This document shows, piece after piece, positions 7,460-15,910 of a stretch of DNA of 64,000 bases. The stretch lies in NCBI RefSeq assembly GCF_032586235.1, contig NZ_JAWHTD010000011.1, positions 50,096 through 114,095 on the forward strand, in the 5' to 3' direction. This stretch comes from Aestuariicoccus sp032586235. GTDB taxonomy: Bacteria; Pseudomonadota; Alphaproteobacteria; Rhodobacterales; Rhodobacteraceae. The position numbers and the translations under genes are program-made. The notes below the pieces were generated by a model, which was given only the letters and a program-made list of their open reading frames with translations, searched no databases and had not been told where the DNA came from. The number at the start of each line of letters is the position of its first letter. Position 1 is the stretch's first letter.

Positions 7460-7811
7460 CGTCGAAACCCTGCTCAAGGGCACTGTCGAGGAACTGGACC
7501 GCCTGCTCAACGCCAAGAACGTGCTGGGCGACCCGATCGAGCGCGCCGGCAAGACCGTCATTCCCATCGTCAGCTACGGCTTCGGCTTTGGCGCGGGCGG
7601 GTCGCGCGGCGGCAAATCGGGCGATGGCAGCGGCACCGGCGGCGGCGGCGGGATCAAGCCGCTGGGCGCGATCATCTTCGACGAGAACGGCGCGCGGGTC
7701 GAGGCGGTCAAGGGCGCGGTGTCGAACCTGGCCGAGGTGGTCGGCGACGCGGTGTCCGTGGCGATGTCCCGCTCGGGCCGTTCGGCCAAGGACGAGTCCG
7801 AGACCGGCTGA
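7452..7811 (+). CDS. GerW/YtfJ family protein
   Basis: 119 residues: a helical N-terminal part, a strand with VIPIVSYGFGFGAG, a glycine-rich flexible linker (residues 50-67, rich in GG and GS) and a C-terminal IKPLGAIIF strand. This is the layout of the GerW (YtfJ) family, named for a Bacillus spore germination protein but widespread in non-sporulating bacteria, where its role is unknown. It is followed 7 bp later by a DUF2953 gene, the same pairing as ytfI-ytfJ in Bacillus, which supports a joint function. Confidence 0.8.
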   Translation: MDNVETLLKGTVEELDRLLNAKNVLGDPIERAGKTVIPIVSYGFGFGAGGSRGGKSGDGSGTGGGGGIKPLGAIIFDENGARVEAVKGAVSNLAEVVGDAVSVAMSRSGRSAKDESETG

Positions 7812-7818
7812 CGGGGCG

Positions 7819-8373
7819 ATGCAGACCCTCGGGCTGATCCTGCTGGCGCTGATCGGCGCGCTGCTGGCGCTGGCCGTTCTGGCGCTGGTGTTGCCGCTGC
7901 GCGTGTGGCTGGCCTTCGACACCGGCGCCAGGCGGAAACTGGCCGTGCAGGTGCAGCCCCTGGGGCGTTTCGGCCCGCGCGTTCCGGTGACGGGGCGGGC
8001 GGGCAAATCCCGCACGTCAAAGCCGAAAGCCCACAAGAAACGCCGCCCGCGCCTGCGCGGGCGAGCGATCGGCTGGGCACCTGTGAAACGGCTGATCGCC
8101 GGGGTCACCGGCGCGATTCATCTGGAGGAGGCGCGTCTCGACGCCGCCTTCGGCCTGGGCGATCCGGCCGACACCGGGCAGGCTTTCGGCCTTCTGACGC
8201 CTCTGATCTATGGCAGCGCGGGCGCGCCGCGCTCGGATGTCGTCCTGCGCCCGGTATTCGACCGGGCCTGCCTTGAGGGCACCGGCCATCTGCTCTGGCG
8301 CGCGCGGCCCGTCGCGGTGCTCTGGCCGATGGCGCGCTTTGGGTGGGAGGCCTTCGGGCCCACGGCGCGATGA
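7819..8373 (+). CDS. DUF2953 family protein (YtfI-like)
   Basis: 184 residues with one N-terminal membrane segment (roughly residues 5-32, very Leu/Ala rich), then a basic linker (KAHKKRRPRLRGR) and a C-terminal segment with the DUF2953-type helix-and-strand pattern. It probably sits in the inner membrane. The ATG at 7819 was chosen because the upstream frame overlaps the GerW gene. It overlaps the next gene by ATGA at 8370. DUF2953 and GerW genes are commonly adjacent; no biochemical role is known. Confidence 0.7.
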   Translation: MQTLGLILLALIGALLALAVLALVLPLRVWLAFDTGARRKLAVQVQPLGRFGPRVPVTGRAGKSRTSKPKAHKKRRPRLRGRAIGWAPVKRLIAGVTGAIHLEEARLDAAFGLGDPADTGQAFGLLTPLIYGSAGAPRSDVVLRPVFDRACLEGTGHLLWRARPVAVLWPMARFGWEAFGPTAR

Positions 8374-8618
8374 GCGTCACGCTCGGCCCTTCGCACACGG
8401 TCGGGGACATCCGCTTTGCGGTGCTGTCCCGCTCTGCCGTCACGTCCCTGCCGTTCCCGCAGGGCGCGGTGGTGCACGGGGCCAAGACGCCGCTTTACGT
8501 GCTGTTCCGCTGCGGGACGCGCCTCTGGGCGCAGTCGGCAACGGGCGGCGAGGTGCCCATCGCCGAGATCGAGGCCCGCTATCCCGGTCAATGCGCGGTC
8601 TTTATGGCAGACGCCTAA
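8370..8618 (+). CDS. Hypothetical protein (82 aa)
   Basis: 82 residues, mostly beta-type pattern, one cysteine in RCGTRLW and one near the C terminus, no signal peptide or membrane span. Its ATG overlaps the stop of the DUF2953 gene (ATGA), so it is the last gene of that operon, and its final 4 nt overlap the convergent acyl carrier protein gene. Not recognised. Confidence 0.6.
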   Translation: MSVTLGPSHTVGDIRFAVLSRSAVTSLPFPQGAVVHGAKTPLYVLFRCGTRLWAQSATGGEVPIAEIEARYPGQCAVFMADA

Positions 8619-8860
8619 CCTGTCCGTGCACGCAGATAGCCCGCCAGCGCATCGAAGCTGCGCATCTGGTCGTAATCGGCCTCGGGCATCTCAAGGCCCA
8701 GCCGCTTGCCGAGGGCGGTGACCAGCGTCAGAAAATCCATTGAATCGATGTCGTATTCCTCGCGCAGGTCGGCCGCGGGGTCGGTGTCGTCGGGGTCGAT
8801 GTCCGGGGCGATGCGGTGCAGTTCCTCGGTCAGGATGGTGGCGATGTCGTGCTGGGTCAT
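8615..8860 (-). CDS. Acyl carrier protein
   Basis: 81 residues, acidic, with the 4'-phosphopantetheine attachment motif IDSMDF (Ser near residue 40) on the helix 2 start and the usual three-helix pattern. It would carry an acyl group as a thioester. Unusually, it is the last gene of a 2-oxoacid dehydrogenase operon: its ATG overlaps the E2 stop codon (ATGA). It is not next to any fatty-acid or polyketide synthase gene, so it is probably dedicated to this operon. Confidence 0.85.
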   Translation of the reverse strand: MTQHDIATILTEELHRIAPDIDPDDTDPAADLREEYDIDSMDFLTLVTALGKRLGLEMPEADYDQMRSFDALAGYLRARTG

Positions 8861-10062
8861 AGGCTGTCCGGTGTCTGGAGGTTGCGGTCGATGGCGCGCA
8901 GGAACAGCGCGCCGCGATGGCCGTCGCTGACGCGGTGATCGGCGGCCAGCGTCAGCCGCGCGGCCAGCCGGGGTGCGACCGCGCCGTCAACGATCATCGG
9001 TTGAAGGCGCGGCGTGCCGATGCCGACGATGGCGACCTGCGGCGGGTAGATCACGCCGTAAAGCTCATCCACCCCGCGTTCGCCCAGCGACGACAGGGTG
9101 ATCGTCGCGTCGGACAATTCGCGCGCCTTGAACCGGCCTGCGCGCACGCGCTCGACCAGATCGCGCATGTCGCCCATCAGCGTGTCGAGATCCTTGGTTT
9201 CGGTGTCGAAAAGCGCAGGCGCCACCAGCCCGCCGCCGCGGATGTGGATGGCGAGGCCGAGGTGGACGGCGTTGGAGGGGGTAAAGCGGTCGTCGGTGTA
9301 ATGGCCGTTGAATTCGGGATATTTCTTCAGCGCGCGGGCCACCGCCTTGGCCGTCACCGCGCCCAGCAGCAGCCGCTCTTCGGGCGGGCGGTCTTGGTTG
9401 GTGGCGGTGACGAAGGCGTCGGCCGCGGTCATATCTGTCATATGCGACAGGTAGTAATGCGGGATCTCGCGTTTGGAACGCGACATCGCGGCGGCAATCG
9501 CCGCGCGCATGTCCGAGGGCGGCGGCGGCTTGGTGGTGGGTGCCAGCCCCGGAATGTCGGCGCGGGTGATCGTCTGACCGGGCGCGGCGCTCAGCGTGGC
9601 AAGGTCGATGCCCCGCTCGGTGGCCAGCCGCCGCGCGGCGGGCGTGATGCGCAGCCGCGGCGCGCCCGCCTGCGGGTCCGAGGGCGGGATCTCGGGGCCG
9701 GGCGGTTCCGGCATCGGTTCCTCGAAGGGCAGATCCTCGGGCATGGGCGGCTGCGGTGTGGGCTCTTTGACGGGCGGCTCTTCGGGCGGGATGTCGCCCG
9801 GCACCTCCGGTTCGGGCTTGTCCTGCGCGCCGGTGCTGATCGTGGCCAGCGGCGTGCCCACGGGCACCTTCGTGCCGATGGGCACCAGCCATTCGGTCAG
9901 GATACCGTCCTCGAAAGCCTCGATCTCGATCACGCCTTTCTGCGTCTCGACCGCGGCGATCACGTCGCCGCGATGCACTGCATCGCCGGGCGACAAAAGC
10001 TGTTCGACCAGCGTTCCGGCCTCCATGTCCGCGCCCAGAGAGGGCATCAGAAAAGCGCTCAT
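8857..10062 (-). CDS. Dihydrolipoamide acyltransferase (E2) of a 2-oxoacid dehydrogenase-like complex
   Basis: 401 residues in the standard E2 order: an N-terminal lipoyl domain with the lysine in ETQKG, a long Pro/Glu-rich hinge (residues 80-130), a peripheral-subunit-binding domain (ITPAARRLATERGID) and a C-terminal acyltransferase core ending in the catalytic DHRVSDG motif. It moves an acyl group from lipoyl-lysine to CoA. The start at 10062 overlaps the E1 stop codon, and the stop overlaps the acyl carrier protein start, so E1, E2 and the carrier protein are translationally coupled. The acyl specificity is unknown. Confidence 0.88.
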   Translation of the reverse strand: MSAFLMPSLGADMEAGTLVEQLLSPGDAVHRGDVIAAVETQKGVIEIEAFEDGILTEWLVPIGTKVPVGTPLATISTGAQDKPEPEVPGDIPPEEPPVKEPTPQPPMPEDLPFEEPMPEPPGPEIPPSDPQAGAPRLRITPAARRLATERGIDLATLSAAPGQTITRADIPGLAPTTKPPPPSDMRAAIAAAMSRSKREIPHYYLSHMTDMTAADAFVTATNQDRPPEERLLLGAVTAKAVARALKKYPEFNGHYTDDRFTPSNAVHLGLAIHIRGGGLVAPALFDTETKDLDTLMGDMRDLVERVRAGRFKARELSDATITLSSLGERGVDELYGVIYPPQVAIVGIGTPRLQPMIVDGAVAPRLAARLTLAADHRVSDGHRGALFLRAIDRNLQTPDSL

Positions 10063-12056
10063 GGCTTGACCTCCATCATGCGTTTCACGGCGGCCACGAT
10101 CCGGGCCGTCTGGGGGATCGCCGCCTGTTCCAGATGCGCGGCGTAAGGAATGGGCGCCTCGACGCTGCACACCCGCGCCAGCGGCGCGTCGAGCTCGAAG
10201 AACGACTCTTCGGCCAGCCGCATCCCGATCTCGGCGGCGAGGCTGCCGGTCTTCCAGCCTTCGTCCACGATCAGCGCGCGGTGGGTCTTGGCGACCGAGG
10301 CCTTGATCGTGTCCATGTCCAGCGGCCGCAGGCTGCGCAGGTCGATCACGTCGCAGGAAATGCCCGCATGACCCAGCTCGCGCGCGGCCTCGATCGTCTT
10401 GAAGAGCGACCCGCCATAGGTGATCAGCGTGACATCGTCGCCCACATGGCGCAGCGCCGCGCGGTCGATATCGACCGCGCCCGCGTTCTCGGGCAGCGCG
10501 CTTTCCATGTTGTAGAGCATGACGTTCTCGAAGATCAGCACCGGGTCGGGATCCTCAAGCGCGGTCCAGAGCATCCCACGCGCATCCTCCAGCGTCGCGG
10601 GTGCCAGCACCCGCAGTCCGGGGATATGCGCGTACCAGCCCTCCAGCGAATGCGAATGCTGTGCGGCCAGTTGCTTGCCCGCGCCGGTGGCCATTCGGAT
10701 GACCACCGGCACGCCGAACTGGTCGTTCGACATATGCCGCATGGTGGCGGCGGTGTTGAGGATCTGGTCCAGCGCCAGCAACGAGAAATTGACCGTCATC
10801 AGCTCGACGATGGGGCGCATTCCGGCCATCGCCGCGCCGATGCCCGCGCCGGTAAAGCCCGATTCCGACAGCGGCGTATCGCGGATGCGGTCGGGGCCGA
10901 AGCGGTCGAGCAACCCCTTGGAGACCGCGTAGCAGCCGCCGTAGCGGCCCACGTCCTCGCCCATCAGGAACACCCTTTCGTCGCGCTCCATCGCGTCCAC
11001 GATCCCGGCCTTCACCGCCTCGCGGTAGGTGGTGGCGATCAGCTTGCCGGGCGGCTCGGGCGCCGGGGGCGCGGGGCGGTCGGCGGCCATGACATGGCGG
11101 GTGAGGGTCTCGACCGGTTCCCAGGTTCCGGCCTCGGCAAAGGCCACGGCTTGGGCGATTTCGGCCTCGACCTCTGCCTCGATCTGCGCCAGATCGTCGG
11201 CATGCAGCAGGTGGTTCGCTTCCGCCCAGCCCTGGAACCGCACGATGGGCCCCTTGGCGCGCCATTCGGCGATTTCCTCCTTGGGACGGTAGAGCTGGGC
11301 GTCGAACATCGAATGCGCCCGAAAGCGGTAGGTCTTGCATTCCAGGAAATAGGGCTTGCCGGTGTCCTTGATCGCCGCCAGTGCCCGCCGCGCCGCCGCC
11401 TCGACCGCGACGATGTCCATGCCGTCGACGCTTTCGGCGGCGATGTCATAGCTTTGCGCCTTCACCGCGATCTCGGTCTGGGATTCGGTCAGCGCCAGCG
11501 CCGAGCCCATGGCGTAGCCGTTGTTTTCGCAGACGAACAGCACCGGAAGATCCCAGAGCGCGGCCAGGTTCATGCTTTCGTGAAACTCGCCTTCGGCCAC
11601 CGCGCCCTCACCGAAAAAGCAGGCCGTCACCCCGTCCGACCCGCCCATGCGGTCGCCGAGGGCCAGCCCCACGGCCATGGGCAGCCCGCCGCCCACGATG
11701 GCGTTGCCGCCGTGGAAATTGTGCTCGCGGCTGAAAAGGTGCATCGACCCGCCGCGCCCGCCCGCGCAGCCCTCGGCCTTGCCGTACATCTCGGCCATGA
11801 TCGCGGTCATCGGCACCCCGCGCGCCAGCGCGTGGCCGTGTTCGCGGTAGGTGGCGACGACGCGGTCCTGCGCCTGCAGAACCGGGATGATGCCCGCCGC
11901 GATCGCCTCTTCGCCGTCATAAAGATGCAGAAAACCGCGGATTTTCTGCTGGGTGTACATCTCGGCGCATTTGTCCTCGAACCGGCGGATGCGGATCATT
12001 CCGTGCAGCAGCTCGCGGATATGCGCGTGATCGAGGCGGGGTTTGGTGGTGCTCAT
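10059..12056 (-). CDS. Fused E1 alpha-beta 2-oxoacid dehydrogenase
   Basis: 665 residues, equal to an E1 alpha plus an E1 beta chain in one polypeptide. Residues 1-320 carry the thiamine diphosphate motif (GEGAVAEGEFHES ... ENN) and the E1 alpha phosphorylation-loop region (YRFRAHSMFD); residues 345-665 are E1 beta with the MGEDVGRYGG and DTPLSESGFTG motifs. It decarboxylates a 2-oxo acid and acylates the lipoyl group of the adjacent E2. The junction is a Pro/Ala-rich linker (DRPAPPAPEPPGK). The start at 12056 overlaps the stop of the AMP-ligase gene. Pyruvate or acetoin are possible substrates, judged by family only. No E3 gene is nearby. Confidence 0.88.
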   Translation of the reverse strand: MSTTKPRLDHAHIRELLHGMIRIRRFEDKCAEMYTQQKIRGFLHLYDGEEAIAAGIIPVLQAQDRVVATYREHGHALARGVPMTAIMAEMYGKAEGCAGGRGGSMHLFSREHNFHGGNAIVGGGLPMAVGLALGDRMGGSDGVTACFFGEGAVAEGEFHESMNLAALWDLPVLFVCENNGYAMGSALALTESQTEIAVKAQSYDIAAESVDGMDIVAVEAAARRALAAIKDTGKPYFLECKTYRFRAHSMFDAQLYRPKEEIAEWRAKGPIVRFQGWAEANHLLHADDLAQIEAEVEAEIAQAVAFAEAGTWEPVETLTRHVMAADRPAPPAPEPPGKLIATTYREAVKAGIVDAMERDERVFLMGEDVGRYGGCYAVSKGLLDRFGPDRIRDTPLSESGFTGAGIGAAMAGMRPIVELMTVNFSLLALDQILNTAATMRHMSNDQFGVPVVIRMATGAGKQLAAQHSHSLEGWYAHIPGLRVLAPATLEDARGMLWTALEDPDPVLIFENVMLYNMESALPENAGAVDIDRAALRHVGDDVTLITYGGSLFKTIEAARELGHAGISCDVIDLRSLRPLDMDTIKASVAKTHRALIVDEGWKTGSLAAEIGMRLAEESFFELDAPLARVCSVEAPIPYAAHLEQAAIPQTARIVAAVKRMMEVKP

Positions 12057-13798
12057 GTCTCGTCGCTTTCCAGGGTAGAGATATCGCCCTCGGGCAGGCC
12101 CAGCTCGCGCGCCTTCAGCAGGCGGCGCATGATCTTGCCGCTGCGGGTCTTGGGCAGGTTGCGGCGAAAGGCGATGTCCTTGGGCGCGACCGCCGGGCCC
12201 AGACGCGTGCGGGCAAAGCCCATCAGCTCCAGCCGCAGATCCTCTGAGGCCTCGAAGCCGGGCTTGAGCGCGACATAGGCCTTGACCAGCTCGCCCGCGG
12301 TCTCGTCGGGCACGCCGATCACGCCGACCTCGGCCACGGCGGGATGTTCGATCAGCGCGCTTTCGACCTCGAAGGGGCCAATGAGGTGGCCCGCGCTCTT
12401 GATCAGGTCCTTGTCGCGGCCCACGAACCAGAAATAGCCATCGGCATCTCGCATCGCCAGATCGCCGCTGAGATACCAGCCGTCGCGGAAGCATTTGTCG
12501 TAGCGCGCCTGTTCGTGCAGGTAGGCGCGCATCATCGACGGCCAGCCGGGGCGCAGCGCCAGCTCGCCCATGGTGCCGGGTTCGGTGATTTCCTCGGCGC
12601 CCGCGTCGGTGATCTTGACGATCCCCGCCTCGATCCCCGGCAGCGGCTTGCCCATCGAGCCCGGCTTGACGTCCATCGAGGCGTAGTTGGCGATCATGAT
12701 CCCGCCGGTTTCGGTCTGCCACCAATTGTCGTGGAACGGCATGCCGAAGGTGTCGTTGCCCCAGATCACCGCCTCGGGGTTCAGCGGCTCGCCGACGCTG
12801 GCCATGAAGCGCAGGGCGCTGAAATCATGTGACTTTGCGGCGGCGGCCCCGGCCTTCATCAGCATCCGGATGGCGGTGGGGGCGGTGTACCAGACGTTGA
12901 CGTGCTCGCGCTCGAGCGTGTCGTACCAGCGGTCCACGTCGAATTCCGCCTCGTCCACGATCATCGTCACGCGGTTGGTCAGCGGCGCGATGATGCCGTA
13001 GGAGGTGCCGGTGACCCAGCCCGGATCGGCGGTGCACCAATAGACGTCGCCCGCCCTGAGGTCGAGCGCCAGCCGCCCGGTGATATTATGCGCCACGACC
13101 GCCTCGTGCACATGCTGCACGCCCTTGGGCTTGCCGGTGGTGCCCGAGGTGAAATGCAGCAGCGCGGGGTCCTCCGGGTCCATCCGTTCGGTATCGAAGC
13201 TGTCGGGGGCGGCGTCCATCAGCGCCGCCAGATCCGCGGTGCCGTCCTCGGTGCCATCGATCAGGAAGACCCGGCGCAGCTCGGGCAGGCTGTCGCGGAG
13301 CTTCTTGAGCTTGCGCTTGTAAAGCCGTTTCGAGGTCAGGATGGCGTTGGCCCCGCCGATCTCCATCCGCGACTGGATGGGTTCCGGCCCGAAGGCGGAA
13401 AAGAGCGGGCAGAAGACCGCGCCCGCCTTCAGCGTGCCCAGCACGGCGATGTATAATTCAGGCACCCGGCCCAGCAGCGAATAGACCCTGTCGCCGCGCC
13501 CGATCCCTTGCGCGCGCAGGACGTTGGCGAAGCGGTTGGCGCGGTCCTGCAACTCGGCATAGGTCAGGTCCGTCCGCGCGCCCGCCTTGTCGATCCAGCG
13601 CAGCGCGATCTGGCCGCCATGCCCGGCGGCGACGTGCCGGTCCACGGCCTCGTGCGCGATGTTCAGCTTGCCGCCCGGGAAGCCGTCGATCCTCTCGCGC
13701 GCCGCGTCCCAGGTGAAGGAGGCGCGCGTCGCCTCGTAATCCGGCATGTTGCTGTGCCGCGCGGTGTCGGGGGATTTGCGTATCCTGTCGGTGCCCAT
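12053..13798 (-). CDS. AMP-forming acyl-CoA synthetase (acetyl-CoA-synthetase-like)
   Basis: 581 residues, the usual size for the AcsA-like ANL superfamily. The AMP/phosphate loop (TSGTTGKPKG) lies near residue 215, a WWQTETG motif near 310, the hinge region GRDKDLIKSAGHLIGP near 470, and the C-terminal catalytic lysine segment (KTRSGKIMRR) near 560. It activates a short-chain acid to acyl-AMP and then acyl-CoA. AGGAGG lies upstream of the 13798 start; a start 17 codons later is possible. It leads the operon with E1, E2 and the acyl carrier protein, and has an FNR-like box 88-101 bp upstream. Confidence 0.88.
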   Translation of the reverse strand: MGTDRIRKSPDTARHSNMPDYEATRASFTWDAARERIDGFPGGKLNIAHEAVDRHVAAGHGGQIALRWIDKAGARTDLTYAELQDRANRFANVLRAQGIGRGDRVYSLLGRVPELYIAVLGTLKAGAVFCPLFSAFGPEPIQSRMEIGGANAILTSKRLYKRKLKKLRDSLPELRRVFLIDGTEDGTADLAALMDAAPDSFDTERMDPEDPALLHFTSGTTGKPKGVQHVHEAVVAHNITGRLALDLRAGDVYWCTADPGWVTGTSYGIIAPLTNRVTMIVDEAEFDVDRWYDTLEREHVNVWYTAPTAIRMLMKAGAAAAKSHDFSALRFMASVGEPLNPEAVIWGNDTFGMPFHDNWWQTETGGIMIANYASMDVKPGSMGKPLPGIEAGIVKITDAGAEEITEPGTMGELALRPGWPSMMRAYLHEQARYDKCFRDGWYLSGDLAMRDADGYFWFVGRDKDLIKSAGHLIGPFEVESALIEHPAVAEVGVIGVPDETAGELVKAYVALKPGFEASEDLRLELMGFARTRLGPAVAPKDIAFRRNLPKTRSGKIMRRLLKARELGLPEGDISTLESDET

Positions 13799-13885
13799 CT
13801 GCCTTGCCTCCTTGACCGCACTCGGCGCCGCCTGTGGACAGGCTCTTGCCGGGGCCGACTATCGCACCGCGTCCCGGAAGGGCCC

Positions 13886-13899
13886 TTGATCTTGATCAT
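13886..13899. promoter_or_regulatory. FNR-family binding box 6 (TTGATCTTGATCAT)
   Basis: TTGAT-N4-ATCAT between the divergent AMP-ligase operon (start 13798, centre 94 bp away) and the exporter operon (start 13962, centre 70 bp away). Confidence 0.75.
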
Positions 13900-13961
13900 T
13901 TCAGCCGCCGTCCGGGCGCGTAGGCTGGTCCGGTAAAGCGGTGGCGGAAGGTACAGGGCCG

Positions 13962-15200
13962 ATGATCGACACCCCCGAAGAGGTTGCCGAAAAGCTCGGC
14001 CTGTCCGGCGGCAGGCGGGTTGTTCCGCCTTGGGCGCGCTACGCGGCGGCCGCTGCCGCAGCACTGGCGCTGGGGCTCTGGTGGTGGGCGGGCGCGACAG
14101 GCGGGGACGGTGTGCGCTACGTCACCCAAGAGGCCGCCATCGCCGATCTGCGCGTCACCGTGACCGCCACGGGCACGGTCGAGCCCACGAACCTGGTCGA
14201 GATCTCCAGCGAGCTTTCGGGCACGCTGGCCAGCGTCCGGGTCGATTTCAACGACATCGTGACCAAAGGCAGCGTTCTGGCCACGCTGGACACCGCCAAG
14301 CTCGAGGCGCAGCTGGCGGTCAGCAAGGCGGCGCTGGACATGGCCATCGCCCGCGTCGCCATGGCGACCGCCACGCTCGAGGATGCGCGCGAGAAATACG
14401 ACACCACCCTGGCGTTGGAGGAACGCGGGATCTCGGCCCATCAGACGCTTGTGACGCAAAAGGCCGCCTTTGTCCGCGCGCAGGCAGAACTGCAATCGGC
14501 GCAGGCCGACCGCGCGCTGGCCGAGGCCAACCTGGACCTGCATCAGGCCGAGCTGGACAAGGCCTGCATATGTTCGCCCATCGACGGCGTGGTGCTGAGC
14601 CGGTCGGTCGATCCCGGGCAGATCGTGGCGGCCTCGCTCTCGGCGCCGGTGCTTTTCACCGTGGCCGAGGATCTGACCCGGATGGAGCTTCAGGTCTTCA
14701 TCGACGAGGCCGATATTGGGCGCACAAAGGTGGGGCAGGCGGCGGAGTTCACCGTCGACGCCTATGACGAACGGGTGTTCCCCGCCCGCATCACCGAGAT
14801 CCGCTTCGCGCCCGAGACCGTCGACGGGGTGGTCAGCTATCGCGCGATCCTGTCCATCGACAATTCCGATTTGTCGCTGCGCCCCGGCATGACGGCGACC
14901 GCCGACATCACGGTGGCAGAGCTTGACGGCGTGCTGACGGTGCCAAACGCCGCGCTGCGCTATGCGCCCCCCGCCGCGCCGGTCGAGACCGAGGACCGCA
15001 GCGGGCTGCTGGGCATGCTGATCCCCGAGCGCGAGGACCGGGCGGCCACGGGCGACGGCCGGACGCTCTGGGTGATGCGCGACGGCGCGCCGGTGGAAAT
15101 CGCCATTCGCGCGGGCCAGACCGACGGACGCCGGACCGCGATCCTCGACGGGCCGCTGGCCGCGGGCGATGCGGTGGTCGTGGACCGGGTCGATGACTGA
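13962..15200 (+). CDS. Periplasmic adaptor (MacA/HlyD type) of a tripartite exporter
   Basis: 412 residues: one N-terminal membrane anchor (about residues 25-45), a lipoyl/barrel-sandwich half, a long coiled-coil hairpin (about residues 110-200, rich in Ala, Leu and Glu), the second lipoyl half (DKACICSPIDGVVLSRSVD) and a beta-barrel domain. Such adaptors link an inner-membrane ABC pump to an outer-membrane channel. The ATG at 13962 has a GGAAGG about 10 nt upstream; a GTG at 13941 is an alternative. The next gene, the ATPase, starts 8 nt before its end. No outer-membrane factor gene is adjacent. Confidence 0.87.
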   Translation: MIDTPEEVAEKLGLSGGRRVVPPWARYAAAAAAALALGLWWWAGATGGDGVRYVTQEAAIADLRVTVTATGTVEPTNLVEISSELSGTLASVRVDFNDIVTKGSVLATLDTAKLEAQLAVSKAALDMAIARVAMATATLEDAREKYDTTLALEERGISAHQTLVTQKAAFVRAQAELQSAQADRALAEANLDLHQAELDKACICSPIDGVVLSRSVDPGQIVAASLSAPVLFTVAEDLTRMELQVFIDEADIGRTKVGQAAEFTVDAYDERVFPARITEIRFAPETVDGVVSYRAILSIDNSDLSLRPGMTATADITVAELDGVLTVPNAALRYAPPAAPVETEDRSGLLGMLIPEREDRAATGDGRTLWVMRDGAPVEIAIRAGQTDGRRTAILDGPLAAGDAVVVDRVDD

Positions 15201-15909
15201 GCCGCAGGGCGCCGCCCCGCTGATCCGCCTGCGCGGTATCAGCCGGGTCTACGGCCACGGCGACGCCGAGGTGCGCGCGCTCGACGGCATCGACCTCGAT
15301 GTGGAAACCGGCGAATTCGTCGCCATCATGGGGCCCAGCGGATCGGGCAAATCGACCGCGATGAACGTGATCGGGTGCCTGGATGCACCCACGGCTGGGA
15401 CTTATCATTTCAGCGGGGTCGAGGTGGCCGGGCTGAGCCGGGATCAGCGCGCGCTGCTCAGGCGGCACTATCTGGGTTTTATCTTTCAGGGCTACAACCT
15501 GCTGCCGCGCACCTCGGCGCTGCACAATGTCGAACTGCCGCTGATCTACAAGGGCCTGCCCCGCGCGACGCGTCATGCGCTGGCCTCGCAGGCGCTGGCG
15601 CGGGTGGGGCTGGCCGAGCGGGCGCATCACGACCCTTCGGAACTGTCGGGCGGCCAGCAGCAGCGCGTCGCCATCGCCCGGGCGCTGGCGGGCAATCCGC
15701 AGGTGATCCTGGCGGACGAGCCCACCGGCAATCTCGACACGCATCTGTCGGCCGAGATCATGGAGGTTCTGGGCGATCTCAACCGCAACGACGGGCTGAC
15801 CATCGTCATGGTCACCCACGAGGCCGACATGGCCGCCTATGCCAAGCGGCTGATCTGGATGGTCGATGGCCGGATCGAAAGCGACCGGCCGACGGACCGG
15901 GCGGCCTGA
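15193..15909 (+). CDS. ABC exporter ATPase (MacB/LolD type)
   Basis: 238 residues with a Walker A (GPSGSGKST), Q-loop (FIFQGYNLL), ABC signature (LSGGQQQR), Walker B (VILADEPTGNLD) and switch histidine (THEAD). Size and sequence fit the LolD/MacB-type ATPase subgroup. It overlaps the adaptor by 8 nt and is followed after 1 nt by the permease, forming one exporter operon. The substrate is not predictable; members export macrolides, peptides or lipids. Confidence 0.9.
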   Translation: MTEPQGAAPLIRLRGISRVYGHGDAEVRALDGIDLDVETGEFVAIMGPSGSGKSTAMNVIGCLDAPTAGTYHFSGVEVAGLSRDQRALLRRHYLGFIFQGYNLLPRTSALHNVELPLIYKGLPRATRHALASQALARVGLAERAHHDPSELSGGQQQRVAIARALAGNPQVILADEPTGNLDTHLSAEIMEVLGDLNRNDGLTIVMVTHEADMAAYAKRLIWMVDGRIESDRPTDRAA

Positions 15910-15910
15910 C

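Noticed and set aside
10134..12278. Plus-strand open frame of over 700 codons opposite the fused E1 gene
   Set aside because: Composition is unlike a protein and it mirrors the E1 coding strand, whose motifs are clear.
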